Part shown: positions 1 through 9,818 of the stretch, in pieces
Numbering within the stretch: position 1 is the stretch's first letter
Layout: the number at the start of each line of letters is the position of its first letter
Assembly: GCF_004363245.1 (NCBI RefSeq)
Contig: NZ_SNYV01000011.1
Location: 744,001 to 808,000, forward strand
DNA from: Sphingobacterium yanglingense
Lineage (GTDB): Bacteria; Bacteroidota; Bacteroidia; Sphingobacteriales; Sphingobacteriaceae
DNA: 64,000 bases
Direction of reading: 5' to 3'
Program-made: the position numbers and the translations under genes
The notes under the pieces: model-generated
What the model was told of the DNA's origin: nothing
Database searches by the model: none
The model's input: only the letters and a program-made list of their open reading frames with translations

Positions 1-84
1 AATCTCCATAACATCAGCAAATTGTTGCTGTGTCAGTTTGCTCTTTTTTCTTAAGAACTTGAGGTTTGATGAAATGTTTGACAT
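1..84 (-). CDS. XRE-family HTH regulator, N-terminus only (cut by window edge)
   Basis: The reverse strand reads ATG at 84 and stays open to the window edge for 28 codons. The peptide begins MSNISSNLKFLRKKSKLTQQ and continues QFADVMEI. The spacing of 'LRKKSKLTQQQFADVM' is that of helices 1 and 2 of an HTH_3/Cro-C1 domain, so this is probably a small DNA-binding repressor or the antitoxin of a pair. It is divergent from the gene at 189. Positions 85-188 between them are very AT-rich and may hold both promoters. The rest of the protein is outside the window, so any C-terminal domain is unknown. Confidence 0.6.
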   Translation of the reverse strand, partial: MSNISSNLKFLRKKSKLTQQQFADVMEI

Positions 85-188
85 AAAGTATTTTAAAATA
101 TATTTTCTGAAAACTAAATTTATTAGTATTATTGTGCCAATAAAATTAGTAAAAAATATAATCACCACCAAATAATTTAGTATATCAC

Positions 189-530
189 ATGAAAAAGCAC
201 CTTATTTACATCGCAACAGACCCTAATAGAGCCTATGTAGAGGCAGGTTATACCCAGGATTTGATAGCACAATCCTCCAACCTACAGTTTCACGCTATCC
301 GCAGCACAGGCACGTTTCCTAAGTTCAACCGCATTGTACATGTAGAAGAATTCACTTCTTTTGATAGCGCCCAAAAACGCCTCATTGAACTTAGCCACTT
401 CACCCGTATGCAAAAAGAGCGATTGATCCGAAAACATAACCCAAACTGGCTTAACATCACATCACCCGGTACAGCCTTAAACAGCCATCCCGCACTACGT
501 GTTGCGCACAGCCTTGGTGCGGCTTGCTAA
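189..530 (+). CDS. GIY-YIG endonuclease-superfamily protein, degenerate
   Basis: 113 aa. The N-terminus 'HLIYIATDPNRAYVEAGYTQDL' has the beta-hairpin pattern of the GIY-YIG fold (usually 'YIM.....YIGvT.dL'). Further on, 'RIVHVEEFTSFDSAQKR' and 'RLIRKHNPNWLNI' match the later conserved elements of the small UvrC/YhbQ-like members ('LVYyE.f.....Ai.REkq', 'K..LI...NP.W.DL'). The GIY triplet is replaced by IYI and the second YIG by AGY, so nuclease activity is doubtful. The last 15 residues (after 'NITSPGT') look like tail sequence. There is no clear operon partner. The family call is from motif spacing only. Confidence 0.6.
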   Translation: MKKHLIYIATDPNRAYVEAGYTQDLIAQSSNLQFHAIRSTGTFPKFNRIVHVEEFTSFDSAQKRLIELSHFTRMQKERLIRKHNPNWLNITSPGTALNSHPALRVAHSLGAAC

Positions 531-616
531 ATCAGCAGCTTTCCGTGATATACTACCCAAAAACGATTATACAAAAATGTCCCTAATCATATTAAGGACA
601 CACCACAACGACTATA

Positions 617-655
617 AAAAAAAGGCGTTGTTTAAACCTGAGTCTAAACAACGCC
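617..655 (-). terminator. Rho-independent terminator of the 700-3837 gene
   Basis: Inverted repeat GGCGTTGTTTA (624-634) / TAAACAACGCC (645-655) with a 10-nt loop. On the minus strand the 11-bp stem is followed by a run of T (complement of the A run 616-623), as expected for the end of the transcript whose stop codon is at 700. On the plus strand no T tract follows, so it is assigned to the minus strand. Confidence 0.8.
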
Positions 656-699
656 CCCTTAACAACCTCAACATATATCGCATATGTTATAGGTATAGA

Positions 700-3600
700 C
701 TACCATCCTGGCGCAAAGTTTAATCCGAATGTTCCGAATTTAGATCTTGTCTTTTGGAATGGTATCGCATAAAAAGGTTCTAGCACCATCGCTCCGAATA
801 AATTCACCCGCAACGACACCCCTGCACTAAACAAGGGCACCCTTACATTGCGGTTATACTCCATCACTGGCAACCCGGTTTTTGGATCTGTAATCTGATT
901 GCCTTGTCCATCCAAAGCCGGCACTTTATCCGCATCTGTCTTCTCCCACTTTATCTGATCACCACCTCTCCAGGCCAGACCTGCGTCGATAAAAAAGTTA
1001 AGATCCGAGAACAGGAAGCCAGACTTGACGACCGCTAGTTTCTCTGGGCCTGTGAACGGGAGGCGCAATTCAAAATTCGCTACAGCCACACGTGATCCCA
1101 TCATATCCGAAAAGTTCACTTTTCCCTGCGCATCAAAATTACCCGTCTCATACCCTCTTATCAAATAAGGATAGCCGATATACAACGGATTTAACGCATT
1201 CTCATCTTTTCCTGTACGCATATAGGAATATACACGCCCCGCTATAGTAACCGGTTTGACCCGGTGATATTTCCGTAAGTCAAGATTCCATGCTGTAAAT
1301 GTATAATCTCCAAAATACTGTTCGGCTCCGATACGGTACCTATACCCTTGTAATGGTGCCGCCATGCCAAACACCGAATTATCGCCCACAAATCCGGCAT
1401 TCACCTGTTGGATCACAAATGGATCCAGCCTTCTGATTCCTAAGATATTGGCCGCATCTTCATTAGACACCTTCTGTTTGTCACCATAGCCCCAGTTGTA
1501 ACTCCTACGCCATTTGTCCACTCTATAAGCATACCTTGATATAGCCGCACCGACTTCTACCCGATGATGACGGTTGAATGGATAAGCCACAAATCCCTCT
1601 GCCTGCGATTGGAAGGTACGGATCAGGTAACTGTTCATTGATAGTTCATTTCCGTTACCAAAATCTTCCGTCTCATACATATTATACCCCGATATATAAG
1701 GGATATGGGATATCGCTCCTCCCCAATTGATACGGCTTCGCTGATTAATATAACCTACCTGTCCTCCAAAATCATAGATCTCTCCGTTAATATTTAAAGC
1801 TGCAAAAATCTGGTTATAGCCCAATATATCCGAAAACATCCCTTGGATCCCAGTAGAGATACCAGCTCCATAGCGGGAGCCTATAGACATACCCACACCA
1901 GAGTTGGCCAGATAATCCAGCTTAAATTTCGGTGTATAGGCGATATTATTGATCTGCTCGTCACCGATACGACCAAAAACATTAAAGTTGCGCAGGTTAG
2001 TATTAACCACATTCACCCCTCTACTCACCAAAGGCGGCAACATAGCAGCCGTAAAATCGCTCGTCGCCCCATCTACCACTACAGGTTCAAACTCCCCACT
2101 CTTTGCTTTATATACATTATACCTACCTTTTCTGAAGTAAGAGTATACAATTTCATCATTATTCGAGATACTCATCGCCGGCGAGTACTCCGTGATACCG
2201 GATATCCCCGTAAAGTAATCCGTAAGCCGCTCGACTGTACCCGAAGCAATCAGATAGCGATACATATTTCTAAAACCATCCCCATTAGACAAAAAATAGA
2301 TTTCCTGTCCGTTTGAAGAAAAGTGAGGATTCAAATTGTTCGCTCCCGGAAACACATTGATATTCTTGATCTCCCCGGTAGCCACTGTCAGTACCGCTAG
2401 ACTCATTGGAATATCCACCTCTTTACTATTCCCCTGTAGCGCCAATCGATCCGTACTGAACACAATGTACTTACCATCTCTAGAGTAGCTCGGCTGAAAA
2501 TCCGAATACACATCATTCGTCAGCTGCGTTACCTTCTTCGTATTCAGATTATAGGTATACAGATCCGAATGCCCATTACTCAATCCCGAAAACGCTAGTG
2601 TCTCCCCATCTGGCGACCATGTTATATTCGCAAACTCTACAATTTCTCCCATAGCCTGCACCGACAGCACCTTTCCTGTCTCCACATCTACCGTCATCAG
2701 CTTACTCTTACCTTCACTGAATACGGAGAAGGCAAACTTCCTACTATCCGGAGAAAACGTTCCGGCAGATTCCAGAAAACTAAATTCATCGATATCCTTG
2801 CTCGTCAGCTTACTCCCTAGCTTTCGGATCATTGTCCCCGTATTTGCATCAGCGAGATAGAGATCTATACTAAACATATCCTTTTCCGACATGTAAGCCA
2901 CATACTTGCCGTTTGGCGATATCGTTGGTGATACGTTCATATTTCCCGCATTCGAGCGGTTCAATAACTGTATCCCTATCGGCCTTGAAGCCGTATCCTT
3001 ATCCAGCTTGCGGTACATATTCTCCATACTGTTTTTCCACAGCGTAGAGACCGTCTGTGCGTCATATCCAAAAACCCGACGCATAGCATAATCGTAACCA
3101 TATTTTGCAGTCTCTATAAAGAGCGGCATGATCACCGTGTCGCCATAGGTAGCCCCGATATACGACCAGAACGCCTGTCCATAGCGGTAAGGGAAATAAT
3201 TGTACGATTGCTCCGTCATCTGCTTGAGCGATGGTATATCATTATTCACATAAGCATCACGCATCCACATTGATGTAAAAGCATCTTTCTTTCCGATGGA
3301 AAAATACTCGGCCATCCCCTCCACCATCCATAGCGGTATATTCCCTATATTCTCCAGACGCGTAGAATCCGTCCCCTCCATCAGCACCCTGTACTGAAAG
3401 GCATGCACTAGCTCGTGCCCCAGTACATGTCGCGTCTGTTGATTGATCTGCATCACCGGCATCACCACCCGCTGTTTGAACGCTTCCGTCACACCACCAG
3501 TCCCTACCCCTATCTCTCCGGAGATAGCCGTCGTCTGTTGAAATTCAGGATGATTACTATAGACTATAATTGGGTTTTTACGCGAAAAGGTGTCCTGAAA

Positions 3601-3837
3601 CACCTGCTGATGTAGTTCGTACCACACCTCTGATTCTTTTGCCAGCCAGCGAATCAAACTGTCATTTTTCGAGTAATAATAGAGATTAAAATGTGGCGTA
3701 TCGTAGACCTTAAAATTCAGCTTCTTGTAGCGCATTTTGTTCTGTCCAAAATACTGGGCCTGGACAGACACACCAAACAGCAGCAACATACAGCATGTCA
3801 AAGCTAATTTGGCGAGGTACCGCATAATTCCATTCAT
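700..3837 (-). CDS. Gluzincin metallopeptidase / TolB-like propeller / outer-membrane barrel protein
   Basis: 1045 aa with a signal peptide (residues 1-27, cleavage after VQA). A zinc site HELVH lies at 141-145 with a downstream 'WMVEGMAEYFS' (E173/E177), the layout of peptidase MA-like gluzincins. Residues about 290-640 hold repeated WD40-like/PD40 blades ('SPNGKYVAYMSE', 'SPDSRKFAF', 'SPDGETLAFSG', 'SRDGKYIVFS') typical of TolB propellers. The last ~350 residues are rich in alternating beta strands and end in 'FGTFGLNFAPGW', like Omp85/BamA C-terminal barrels. The architecture suggests an outer-membrane-anchored periplasmic or surface protease-like protein; substrate unknown. Start at Met1 or Met5 cannot be separated. 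It lies 39 bp after the PBP1A frame in the same direction, so the two may share a transcript. Confidence 0.7.
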   Translation of the reverse strand: MNGIMRYLAKLALTCCMLLLFGVSVQAQYFGQNKMRYKKLNFKVYDTPHFNLYYYSKNDSLIRWLAKESEVWYELHQQVFQDTFSRKNPIIVYSNHPEFQQTTAISGEIGVGTGGVTEAFKQRVVMPVMQINQQTRHVLGHELVHAFQYRVLMEGTDSTRLENIGNIPLWMVEGMAEYFSIGKKDAFTSMWMRDAYVNNDIPSLKQMTEQSYNYFPYRYGQAFWSYIGATYGDTVIMPLFIETAKYGYDYAMRRVFGYDAQTVSTLWKNSMENMYRKLDKDTASRPIGIQLLNRSNAGNMNVSPTISPNGKYVAYMSEKDMFSIDLYLADANTGTMIRKLGSKLTSKDIDEFSFLESAGTFSPDSRKFAFSVFSEGKSKLMTVDVETGKVLSVQAMGEIVEFANITWSPDGETLAFSGLSNGHSDLYTYNLNTKKVTQLTNDVYSDFQPSYSRDGKYIVFSTDRLALQGNSKEVDIPMSLAVLTVATGEIKNINVFPGANNLNPHFSSNGQEIYFLSNGDGFRNMYRYLIASGTVERLTDYFTGISGITEYSPAMSISNNDEIVYSYFRKGRYNVYKAKSGEFEPVVVDGATSDFTAAMLPPLVSRGVNVVNTNLRNFNVFGRIGDEQINNIAYTPKFKLDYLANSGVGMSIGSRYGAGISTGIQGMFSDILGYNQIFAALNINGEIYDFGGQVGYINQRSRINWGGAISHIPYISGYNMYETEDFGNGNELSMNSYLIRTFQSQAEGFVAYPFNRHHRVEVGAAISRYAYRVDKWRRSYNWGYGDKQKVSNEDAANILGIRRLDPFVIQQVNAGFVGDNSVFGMAAPLQGYRYRIGAEQYFGDYTFTAWNLDLRKYHRVKPVTIAGRVYSYMRTGKDENALNPLYIGYPYLIRGYETGNFDAQGKVNFSDMMGSRVAVANFELRLPFTGPEKLAVVKSGFLFSDLNFFIDAGLAWRGGDQIKWEKTDADKVPALDGQGNQITDPKTGLPVMEYNRNVRVPLFSAGVSLRVNLFGAMVLEPFYAIPFQKTRSKFGTFGLNFAPGW

Positions 3838-3876
3838 AATTGCATGTAATTTATAATCGAATAAATCTATAATTAA

Positions 3877-6242
3877 TTAAGGTAAGTTGTTACTTCTATT
3901 TTCCGGTGCATTGCTTCGCTGCGCTCCCACTTCCCCCTGTACCGGGCGCACCTCCTCAAGCTCTGGCAGCACCATACCTTCGCCTCCTTCTTCTACATTA
4001 TCCACGCTATCCGTCGGTTGCTCGACACGTATCCGCGGGCTAGGACAGCGGTAATCCTTCTTGACCTCAACAGTAGATTCCGGAAACTTGCCAAATGTTA
4101 CCCCCAATTCTGGGTGTTTGTACAATTCTTCCATAAACAAGGCATAGATAGGTAATGCAGTTTTAGAACCTTCACCTGTTCCTGAGTTTTTAAAATGTAT
4201 ACTCTGCTCATCACAGCCTACCCATACACCTGCTACCAAGTCTTTGGTCACCCCCATATACCAACCATCCACATAATCCGAAGACGTACCTGTCTTTCCT
4301 CCTATTTCGTTACCATCTTTAAACAGATCCCACTCCCATAGCGCCTGCGAGGTACCACTAGGTTCTTCCACCGTACCCCTCAGCATATAGGTCATCAACC
4401 AAGCATTTTCTGGATTGATTACCTGCTTCTGCTCGGATTTGAATGTTGCAATTGTATTACCATCCATACCTACGATCTTGGATACCAGAACTGGCTCCGT
4501 CTTCTTACCTGCATTCATAAATGTAGCGTACGCTTTTACCATTTCAAAAACAGACACATCATTCGATCCTAGGCCAACCGAAGGTACCGACTCCAGCTTA
4601 CTATCGATACCACATAGATGAGCCACATCCACCACCTTATCCCAACCTACAGCCTCAGTTACCTGTGCCGTAATCGTATTCAGTGATCGCGCCATCGCCC
4701 AGCGTAGCGACATCTCCCGGTATGATACACTCCAGTCCGCATTCTTAGGTTCCCACACCTCATGTTCTCCTTTTTTATTGGTAAACTCGATCTTCACCGG
4801 TTTGTCTGTGAACTTATCACAAGGAGACATGCCCGATTCCAGCGCTGCCATATAAGCAAAAGGCTTAAAGGTAGAGCCTGCTTGCCGCTTGGCCTGATTC
4901 ACATGGTCAAACTTATAATATTCGTGATTGATTCCACCGACCCATACTTTGATCTCGCCATTGTACGGATTCATTGCCATCATACCCGTATTCAACATCA
5001 TCAGGTAATGCTTGAGCGAGTCCATCGTCGAATAGTTCACCTTCTCCATTCCCTGCCAGGTAAACACCTCCATCTCTTTCTTTTTGCTGCGCAACTCTGC
5101 AAAGACACTGTCCTCATTGTTATGGTATTTACGCATCAGATCCGAGTATATCGGCAACTTCCGGGCATGGTTTTCCAAAAACTCAGGAACAACCTTTCCT
5201 TCCTTATCCCGCCACGGTTCCTCACTGCCCCAAGTGTTTTTTAGACGTCGCTGCAACTCCTCCATACGATCCGATACCACCTTCTCTGCAATCTTCTGCA
5301 TCCGCGAGTCGATCGTAGTATAGATCTTAAGTCCAGCTTTATAAATATCTATCTCATTATCCTGGCTCCATTTCTCCAACCAACGCTCCACAGCCGAGCG
5401 GATATACGAATCATTACCATCGATATTATCTTTATAATTCAGGTCCAATCGCAGCGAATCCTTCGAAAAGTCAGCTACCTGCGCCTGTGTGAGGTAACCC
5501 GATTTTTCCATCTGCGCCAGCACCACATTTCGACGCTGCATCGCATTCTTCGGATTTCGGATCGGATTATAGATTGTTGTACCTTTTAGCATCCCCACCA
5601 ACAATGCGCTTTCATTTACATCCAAGGTACTCGGCTGTTTATTAAAATAGCGTATCGAGGCCGATTTTATGCCATAGGCATTATTACTGAACGAGACCGT
5701 ATTCAGGTACATCGTAATGATTTCATCTTTACTATAGCGGTTCTCCAGCTTGTAGGCCGTCATCCACTCTTTATACTTGGTGATCAGGATACTTATTCCT
5801 GGGACCTTGCTCAGGTAGCCCTGCGCATTGGTATATCTTGTTTTGAAAAGGTTTTTCGCCAGCTGCTGTGTTATCGTACTCGCTCCACGCGGATCTCCTT
5901 TCAGCGTAGAGACAGCCCCGAGATCAGCCCCATAAAATCCACCCCGTTATGCTTGTAAAAGCGCACATCCTCCGTTGCGATCAACGCGTCCAGCACATGC
6001 TTGGAGATACTATCAAAAGGCACCGGATCTCTATCCTCTTCAAAATACCTTCCTATCAGCACCGAATCTGCCGTATACACCTCCGAAGCCACATTCAGCG
6101 TAGGCATCACAATATCATTCTTTGTAGGCGAATAACCGAATAGACCTAAGAAATTAAGTTGCACTGCACAAGTAAACAATATGATACTATAAACTATAAT
6201 CAGTACATATCGTAATATTCTATTTTTAACACGTCTAAACAT
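3877..6242 (-). pseudogene. Penicillin-binding protein 1A, interrupted by a -1 frameshift
   Basis: Class A PBP (peptidoglycan glycosyltransferase plus transpeptidase). The first frame (6242 to 5901, 113 aa) carries the membrane anchor and GT51 motif 1 'EDVRFYKHNGVD', then stops right after 'MGLISGLSLR'. The second frame is open from about 5920 down to 3877 and gives 'AVSTLKGDPRGASTITQQLAKN' (GT51 motif 2), then 'KEWMTAYKLENRYSKDEI', then transpeptidase motifs STFK, SLN and KTGTS (about residues 297, 360 and 490 counted from the Met codon at 5763). One extra G in the GGGG run complementary to 5916-5919 would join both frames into one normal-length protein of about 785 aa. The rest is intact, so it is a recent mutation, phase variation or a sequence error. 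Confidence 0.85.
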
Positions 6243-6469
6243 GCGGTAAATATGGATAAAATGTTTTAAAATACGCTATTTTTGAAAACAAAAAGAGCGG
6301 TACGAGAATAAAATTAACTAATTTTAACAAAGTCTAATAATAGGTTGAAACAGGTTAATTTAGCCTTCCCCCACAGCCCCAAAAAGACAGTCGCCTATAC
6401 TCCTAAATAAATAAACGGTATTTAATGTCGGTATAAATCATTATTTTTACCCGTGTAATTAACTTAGAT

Positions 6470-7930
6470 ATGTTAAAACAGACATTACAGCAAAAACTAT
6501 TACAAAAACTATCTCCTCAGCAGATCCAGTTTATCAAGCTTTTGCAGGTGCCTACGGCTTCTTTAGATACCCGTATTAAAGAAGAACTGGAGGAAAATCC
6601 AGCCCTCGAGGACGGCAGCTTGACGAATATGAGTGATCCTGTGGAAGAATATCCAGATAAAGATCCTGATGACTACGACAGTAGTGAAGAGTCCTATGAT
6701 GAGGAATTCAGCGTAGAGGACTATATACAAGAAGATGATTATAAAGACTACGGGAGCAACTACGCTAACGATGACGATGATGAGCAGCGCGAGATTCCTA
6801 TCGCTATACAAGACTCCTTCTTCGAAAAACTACAGAGTCAGCTCGATCTACTCGCACTGAGTGACCGACAATACCTCATCGGCAATCAACTCATAGGTAG
6901 CTTAGATGATGATGGTTACCTGAGACGTCCTATACTATCGCTTATCGACGATCTGGCTTTTTCGCAAAACGTAATGGCCGAAGAACAAGAGGTAGAAGAC
7001 ATGCTCCATGTCATACAGGCTTTCGAACCTGCAGGTATCGGTGCACGCGACCTGCAAGAGTGTCTATTGATACAGCTCCGAAAAAAAGATCAGAACAACC
7101 CTATTGTACAACAGGCCATCCGCGTCGTACAGAACTACCTGGACGAGTTTACCAAAAAACATTACGATAAGATCGAAAGGCAGCTGGATGTCAATTCCGA
7201 CGAGCTCAAAGAAATTGTCAATGAGATATTAAAGCTCAATCCCAAACCCGGTGATTCGGCAGCCGTCGCAGGCAAGCAGCTACAGATCATCCCCGATTTT
7301 CACATCAGCAATGATGATGGGGTGCTCCATCTCACCCTCAATGGGCGCAATGCTCCCGAACTACGGGTATCGCGTTCGTATCAGGATATGTTCGAGCATT
7401 ATGAAAAGGCGGAGAAAGGCGACAAGAAGATGAAAGAGGCTGTACAGTTTGTCAAGCAGAAACTCGATTCAGCCAAATGGTTTATCGATGCAATCAAACA
7501 GCGGCAGCAGACCTTGCTCAAGACCATGAATGCCATCATGGAGTTTCAGTACGATTACTTCCTTACGGGAGATGACCGTATGCTCAAGCCTATGATCCTA
7601 AAAGATATCGCCGAAGAGATCGATATGGATATATCGACCGTATCACGGGTTGCCAATTCCAAATACGTACAGACCGAGTTCGGCACCTTCTTGCTGAAGT
7701 CTTTCTTCTCCGAAGCCATACAGACCGACTCCGGTGAAGAAGTCTCCAATAAAGAAGTCAAAAAAATATTAGAAGAGTGTATCTCCAATGAGGACAAACG
7801 CAAACCTCTGGCAGATGAAAAACTGACCGAGATACTGAAAGAAAAAGGATACACCATTGCTCGACGTACCGTAGCCAAATACCGTGAGGCTCTGAACATT
7901 CCGGTAGCCCGCCTACGCAAAGAGCTTTAG
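6470..7930 (+). CDS. rpoN: RNA polymerase sigma-54 factor
   Basis: 486 aa, usual length for Bacteroidota RpoN. Region I is glutamine- and leucine-rich ('LKQTLQQKLLQKLSPQQIQFIKLLQVP', residues 2-28). Region II (about 45-105) is extremely acidic. The core-binding domain follows, with 'AFEPAGIGARDLQECLLIQL'. A DNA-binding HTH lies near 'DISTVSRVANSKYVQTEFG', and the RpoN box 'ARRTVAKYRE' is at 464-473 near the C-terminus. It directs core polymerase to -24/-12 promoters and needs AAA+ activators; none is encoded here. It is divergent from the PBP1A gene. The ATG at 6470 is the only start that keeps region I complete. Confidence 0.97.
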   Translation: MLKQTLQQKLLQKLSPQQIQFIKLLQVPTASLDTRIKEELEENPALEDGSLTNMSDPVEEYPDKDPDDYDSSEESYDEEFSVEDYIQEDDYKDYGSNYANDDDDEQREIPIAIQDSFFEKLQSQLDLLALSDRQYLIGNQLIGSLDDDGYLRRPILSLIDDLAFSQNVMAEEQEVEDMLHVIQAFEPAGIGARDLQECLLIQLRKKDQNNPIVQQAIRVVQNYLDEFTKKHYDKIERQLDVNSDELKEIVNEILKLNPKPGDSAAVAGKQLQIIPDFHISNDDGVLHLTLNGRNAPELRVSRSYQDMFEHYEKAEKGDKKMKEAVQFVKQKLDSAKWFIDAIKQRQQTLLKTMNAIMEFQYDYFLTGDDRMLKPMILKDIAEEIDMDISTVSRVANSKYVQTEFGTFLLKSFFSEAIQTDSGEEVSNKEVKKILEECISNEDKRKPLADEKLTEILKEKGYTIARRTVAKYREALNIPVARLRKEL

Positions 7931-7951
7931 TCTTTCCCTCTACCTGTCCGC

Positions 7952-7987
7952 GTGCATTTTCTTTCCAAAAAAGGAATGAAAATGCAC
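7952..7987 (+). terminator. Strong hairpin after rpoN
   Basis: Perfect 15-bp inverted repeat (7952-7966 with 7973-7987, loop AAAAAA) beginning GTGCATTTTC, 21 nt after the rpoN stop codon. It is not followed directly by a T run, so it may act as an RNA 3'-end stabiliser or a weak terminator. Confidence 0.5.
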
Positions 7988-8073
7988 TCCGCAGCGGCAG
8001 TTTTAACTCCATCTTAACCACTAATTTCCAAAAAATCACTATCTTGTAGTTGCTTAACAACAGATTATAGTGT

Positions 8074-9729
8074 ATGGAAAACCCGATAGCGCGGCAAAAA
8101 AGCAAACTGATGCGAGCTGCCAAGTTGATCAGCATCCTTGGCAAACATGGTTTTGAAGATCTCAAATCAAAGATAACCAACAAAGACGCAGCAACAGTCT
8201 CTTCCGCTACAACTGCAGATCAGCCACCCTTATTCTACGAGCGTATCCGTAAGGTAATCGAAGAACTCGGACCGACCTACGTCAAGTTTGGACAGACACT
8301 CTCCACCCGTGAAGACCTGCTTCCCGCAGCACTCATCCTCGAACTGAAGAAGCTGCAGGACAATGTAGCGCCCGAAGATATCGATATCCGCAGCTGGCTC
8401 GAAAACGAACTGCAGCTGGAAGACCTATCGGCCGTCTTTCAAGAGATAGATGAGCAGCCCTTTGCCTCCGCTTCTATTGCACAGGTTTACAAAGCCACCT
8501 TAAGCAATGGCGACCTCGTCATCCTGAAGGTAAAGCGTACAGGCATCCGGGAAATCGTCACTTCCGACCTTCTTCTGCTGAAAGACATTATCAATCTACT
8601 GATCGACTACTATCCCTTAGTACGAGAGATCAACCTGCCCGACATATTCGAAGCCTTTGAAAAGAATATTATCGAAGAGCTCTCCTTCCAGCACGAGCTC
8701 AAAAACATACAGCAGTTTGCGCGCAATTTCAGCGAAGAGCCGCGCATTAAGTGCATGCAGGCCTATCCCGAGCTATCTACCGACAGCGTATTGTGCATCT
8801 CCAGGATTCAGGGATTCCGCATTACCGACAGTGCATCCATCCGGTCACAGCAGCTTGATCCTGAATACATCATCGACACCGGCTTAGACCTTTACCTCAC
8901 GCAGGTACTCGAGCACGGATTCTTCCATGCCGACCCGCACCCAGGCAACATACTCGTCACACCATCCGGTCAGATTTCCTTTATCGACCTGGGCGCCATG
9001 GCACGCCTGCTCCCTAAGGACAAAGAGCATCTCGAGAATTTCATTCTCTATTTTATCAATAAAGACACCGACAACCTCATACGGACTATCAAGCGCATGT
9101 CCATCCGTATACATATCAAAAACGAAAAGGTTCTCGAGCGTGACATACAGGCCATGTTTGACATGATTGCCGCACAATCCCTCAAAGAACTGGATGTCAA
9201 GGCCGTTTTCTCTCGGTTCTCGAAAATCCTTAATCAGAACGATATCCTCATGCCAGACCATATCTATCTACTGGTACGCGGCATCGTGCTATTGGAAGGT
9301 ATCGGCCGATCGCTATTGCCCGACCTGAATATCATCGATAAGGTCAAGCCCTATATTACCAAGATCATGGCCAAGCGGCTTTCGCCCCCCTACATCATAG
9401 AGAACATCCTACAATCGTTACAGCAGCTACAGGGCACCCTTTCGGCGGCACCCAAATCGTTGATAGATCTACTGCACAAAGTCGAACAGGGCGAATTAAA
9501 ATTCCGTATAGACAGTCAGGAGCTCTCCGGATTACAGCAGCAGCAACGAAAAGACAGTAGCATCAATAGACTTCTCCATATTGCTGGTGTTTTATTTCTG
9601 GGAGGCTGTCTCCTATCTGGTGTACAGCAGAGTACCCTACTCGGCATACCTTGGATATGCTGGATTTTATTTGTCTTTAGCTTGATTTTCTTAATTCTGG
9701 CAGGAATACGCAAGATGCGCATAGGGTAA
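8074..9729 (+). CDS. AarF/ABC1/UbiB-family atypical kinase
   Basis: 551 aa. The UbiB-specific signatures are all present: 'KFGQTLSTRED' (KxGQ, 71-74), the alanine-rich loop 'ASASIAQVYKATL' in place of a Gly-rich loop (131-143), 'FFHADPHPGNIL' (catalytic loop, about 284-293) and 'FIDLGAMARL' (DFG equivalent, 303-312). Two hydrophobic segments lie in the last 60 residues ('LHIAGVLFLGGCLLSGV', 'ICWILFVFSLIFLILAG'), so it is an inner-membrane protein. Family members support ubiquinone or menaquinone/isoprenoid lipid homeostasis as ATPases; the exact lipid here is unknown. It follows rpoN with a hairpin between, so probably has its own promoter. Confidence 0.93.
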   Translation: MENPIARQKSKLMRAAKLISILGKHGFEDLKSKITNKDAATVSSATTADQPPLFYERIRKVIEELGPTYVKFGQTLSTREDLLPAALILELKKLQDNVAPEDIDIRSWLENELQLEDLSAVFQEIDEQPFASASIAQVYKATLSNGDLVILKVKRTGIREIVTSDLLLLKDIINLLIDYYPLVREINLPDIFEAFEKNIIEELSFQHELKNIQQFARNFSEEPRIKCMQAYPELSTDSVLCISRIQGFRITDSASIRSQQLDPEYIIDTGLDLYLTQVLEHGFFHADPHPGNILVTPSGQISFIDLGAMARLLPKDKEHLENFILYFINKDTDNLIRTIKRMSIRIHIKNEKVLERDIQAMFDMIAAQSLKELDVKAVFSRFSKILNQNDILMPDHIYLLVRGIVLLEGIGRSLLPDLNIIDKVKPYITKIMAKRLSPPYIIENILQSLQQLQGTLSAAPKSLIDLLHKVEQGELKFRIDSQELSGLQQQQRKDSSINRLLHIAGVLFLGGCLLSGVQQSTLLGIPWICWILFVFSLIFLILAGIRKMRIG

Positions 9730-9755
9730 GGTAGAGCGCTTTACCTAAAATAGCA

Positions 9756-9786
9756 TTTGTTTTTTGAGATATATCCTTTAAATTTG
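9756..9786 (+). promoter_or_regulatory. Bacteroidota-type sigma-A promoter for the ECF sigma gene
   Basis: TTTG at 9756-9759, a 19-bp spacer, then TAAATTTG at 9779-9786. This fits the Bacteroidota -33/-7 consensus (TTTG, about 19-21 bp, TAnnTTTG). The predicted start of transcription is about 25 bp before the TTG start codon at 9819. Confidence 0.6.
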
Positions 9787-9818
9787 ACACCGAAGCACTA
9801 ACTTTTACCGAAACCCCA

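Noticed and set aside
499..723. Plus-strand ORF of 74 aa overlapping the GIY-YIG gene end
   Set aside because: It crosses a terminator hairpin and the 3' end of the metallopeptidase gene, and has no protein-like pattern.
6276..6283. TATTTTTG as the rpoN promoter -7 box
   Set aside because: It fits the consensus but lies 187 bp upstream of rpoN, with no -33 TTTG at suitable spacing.
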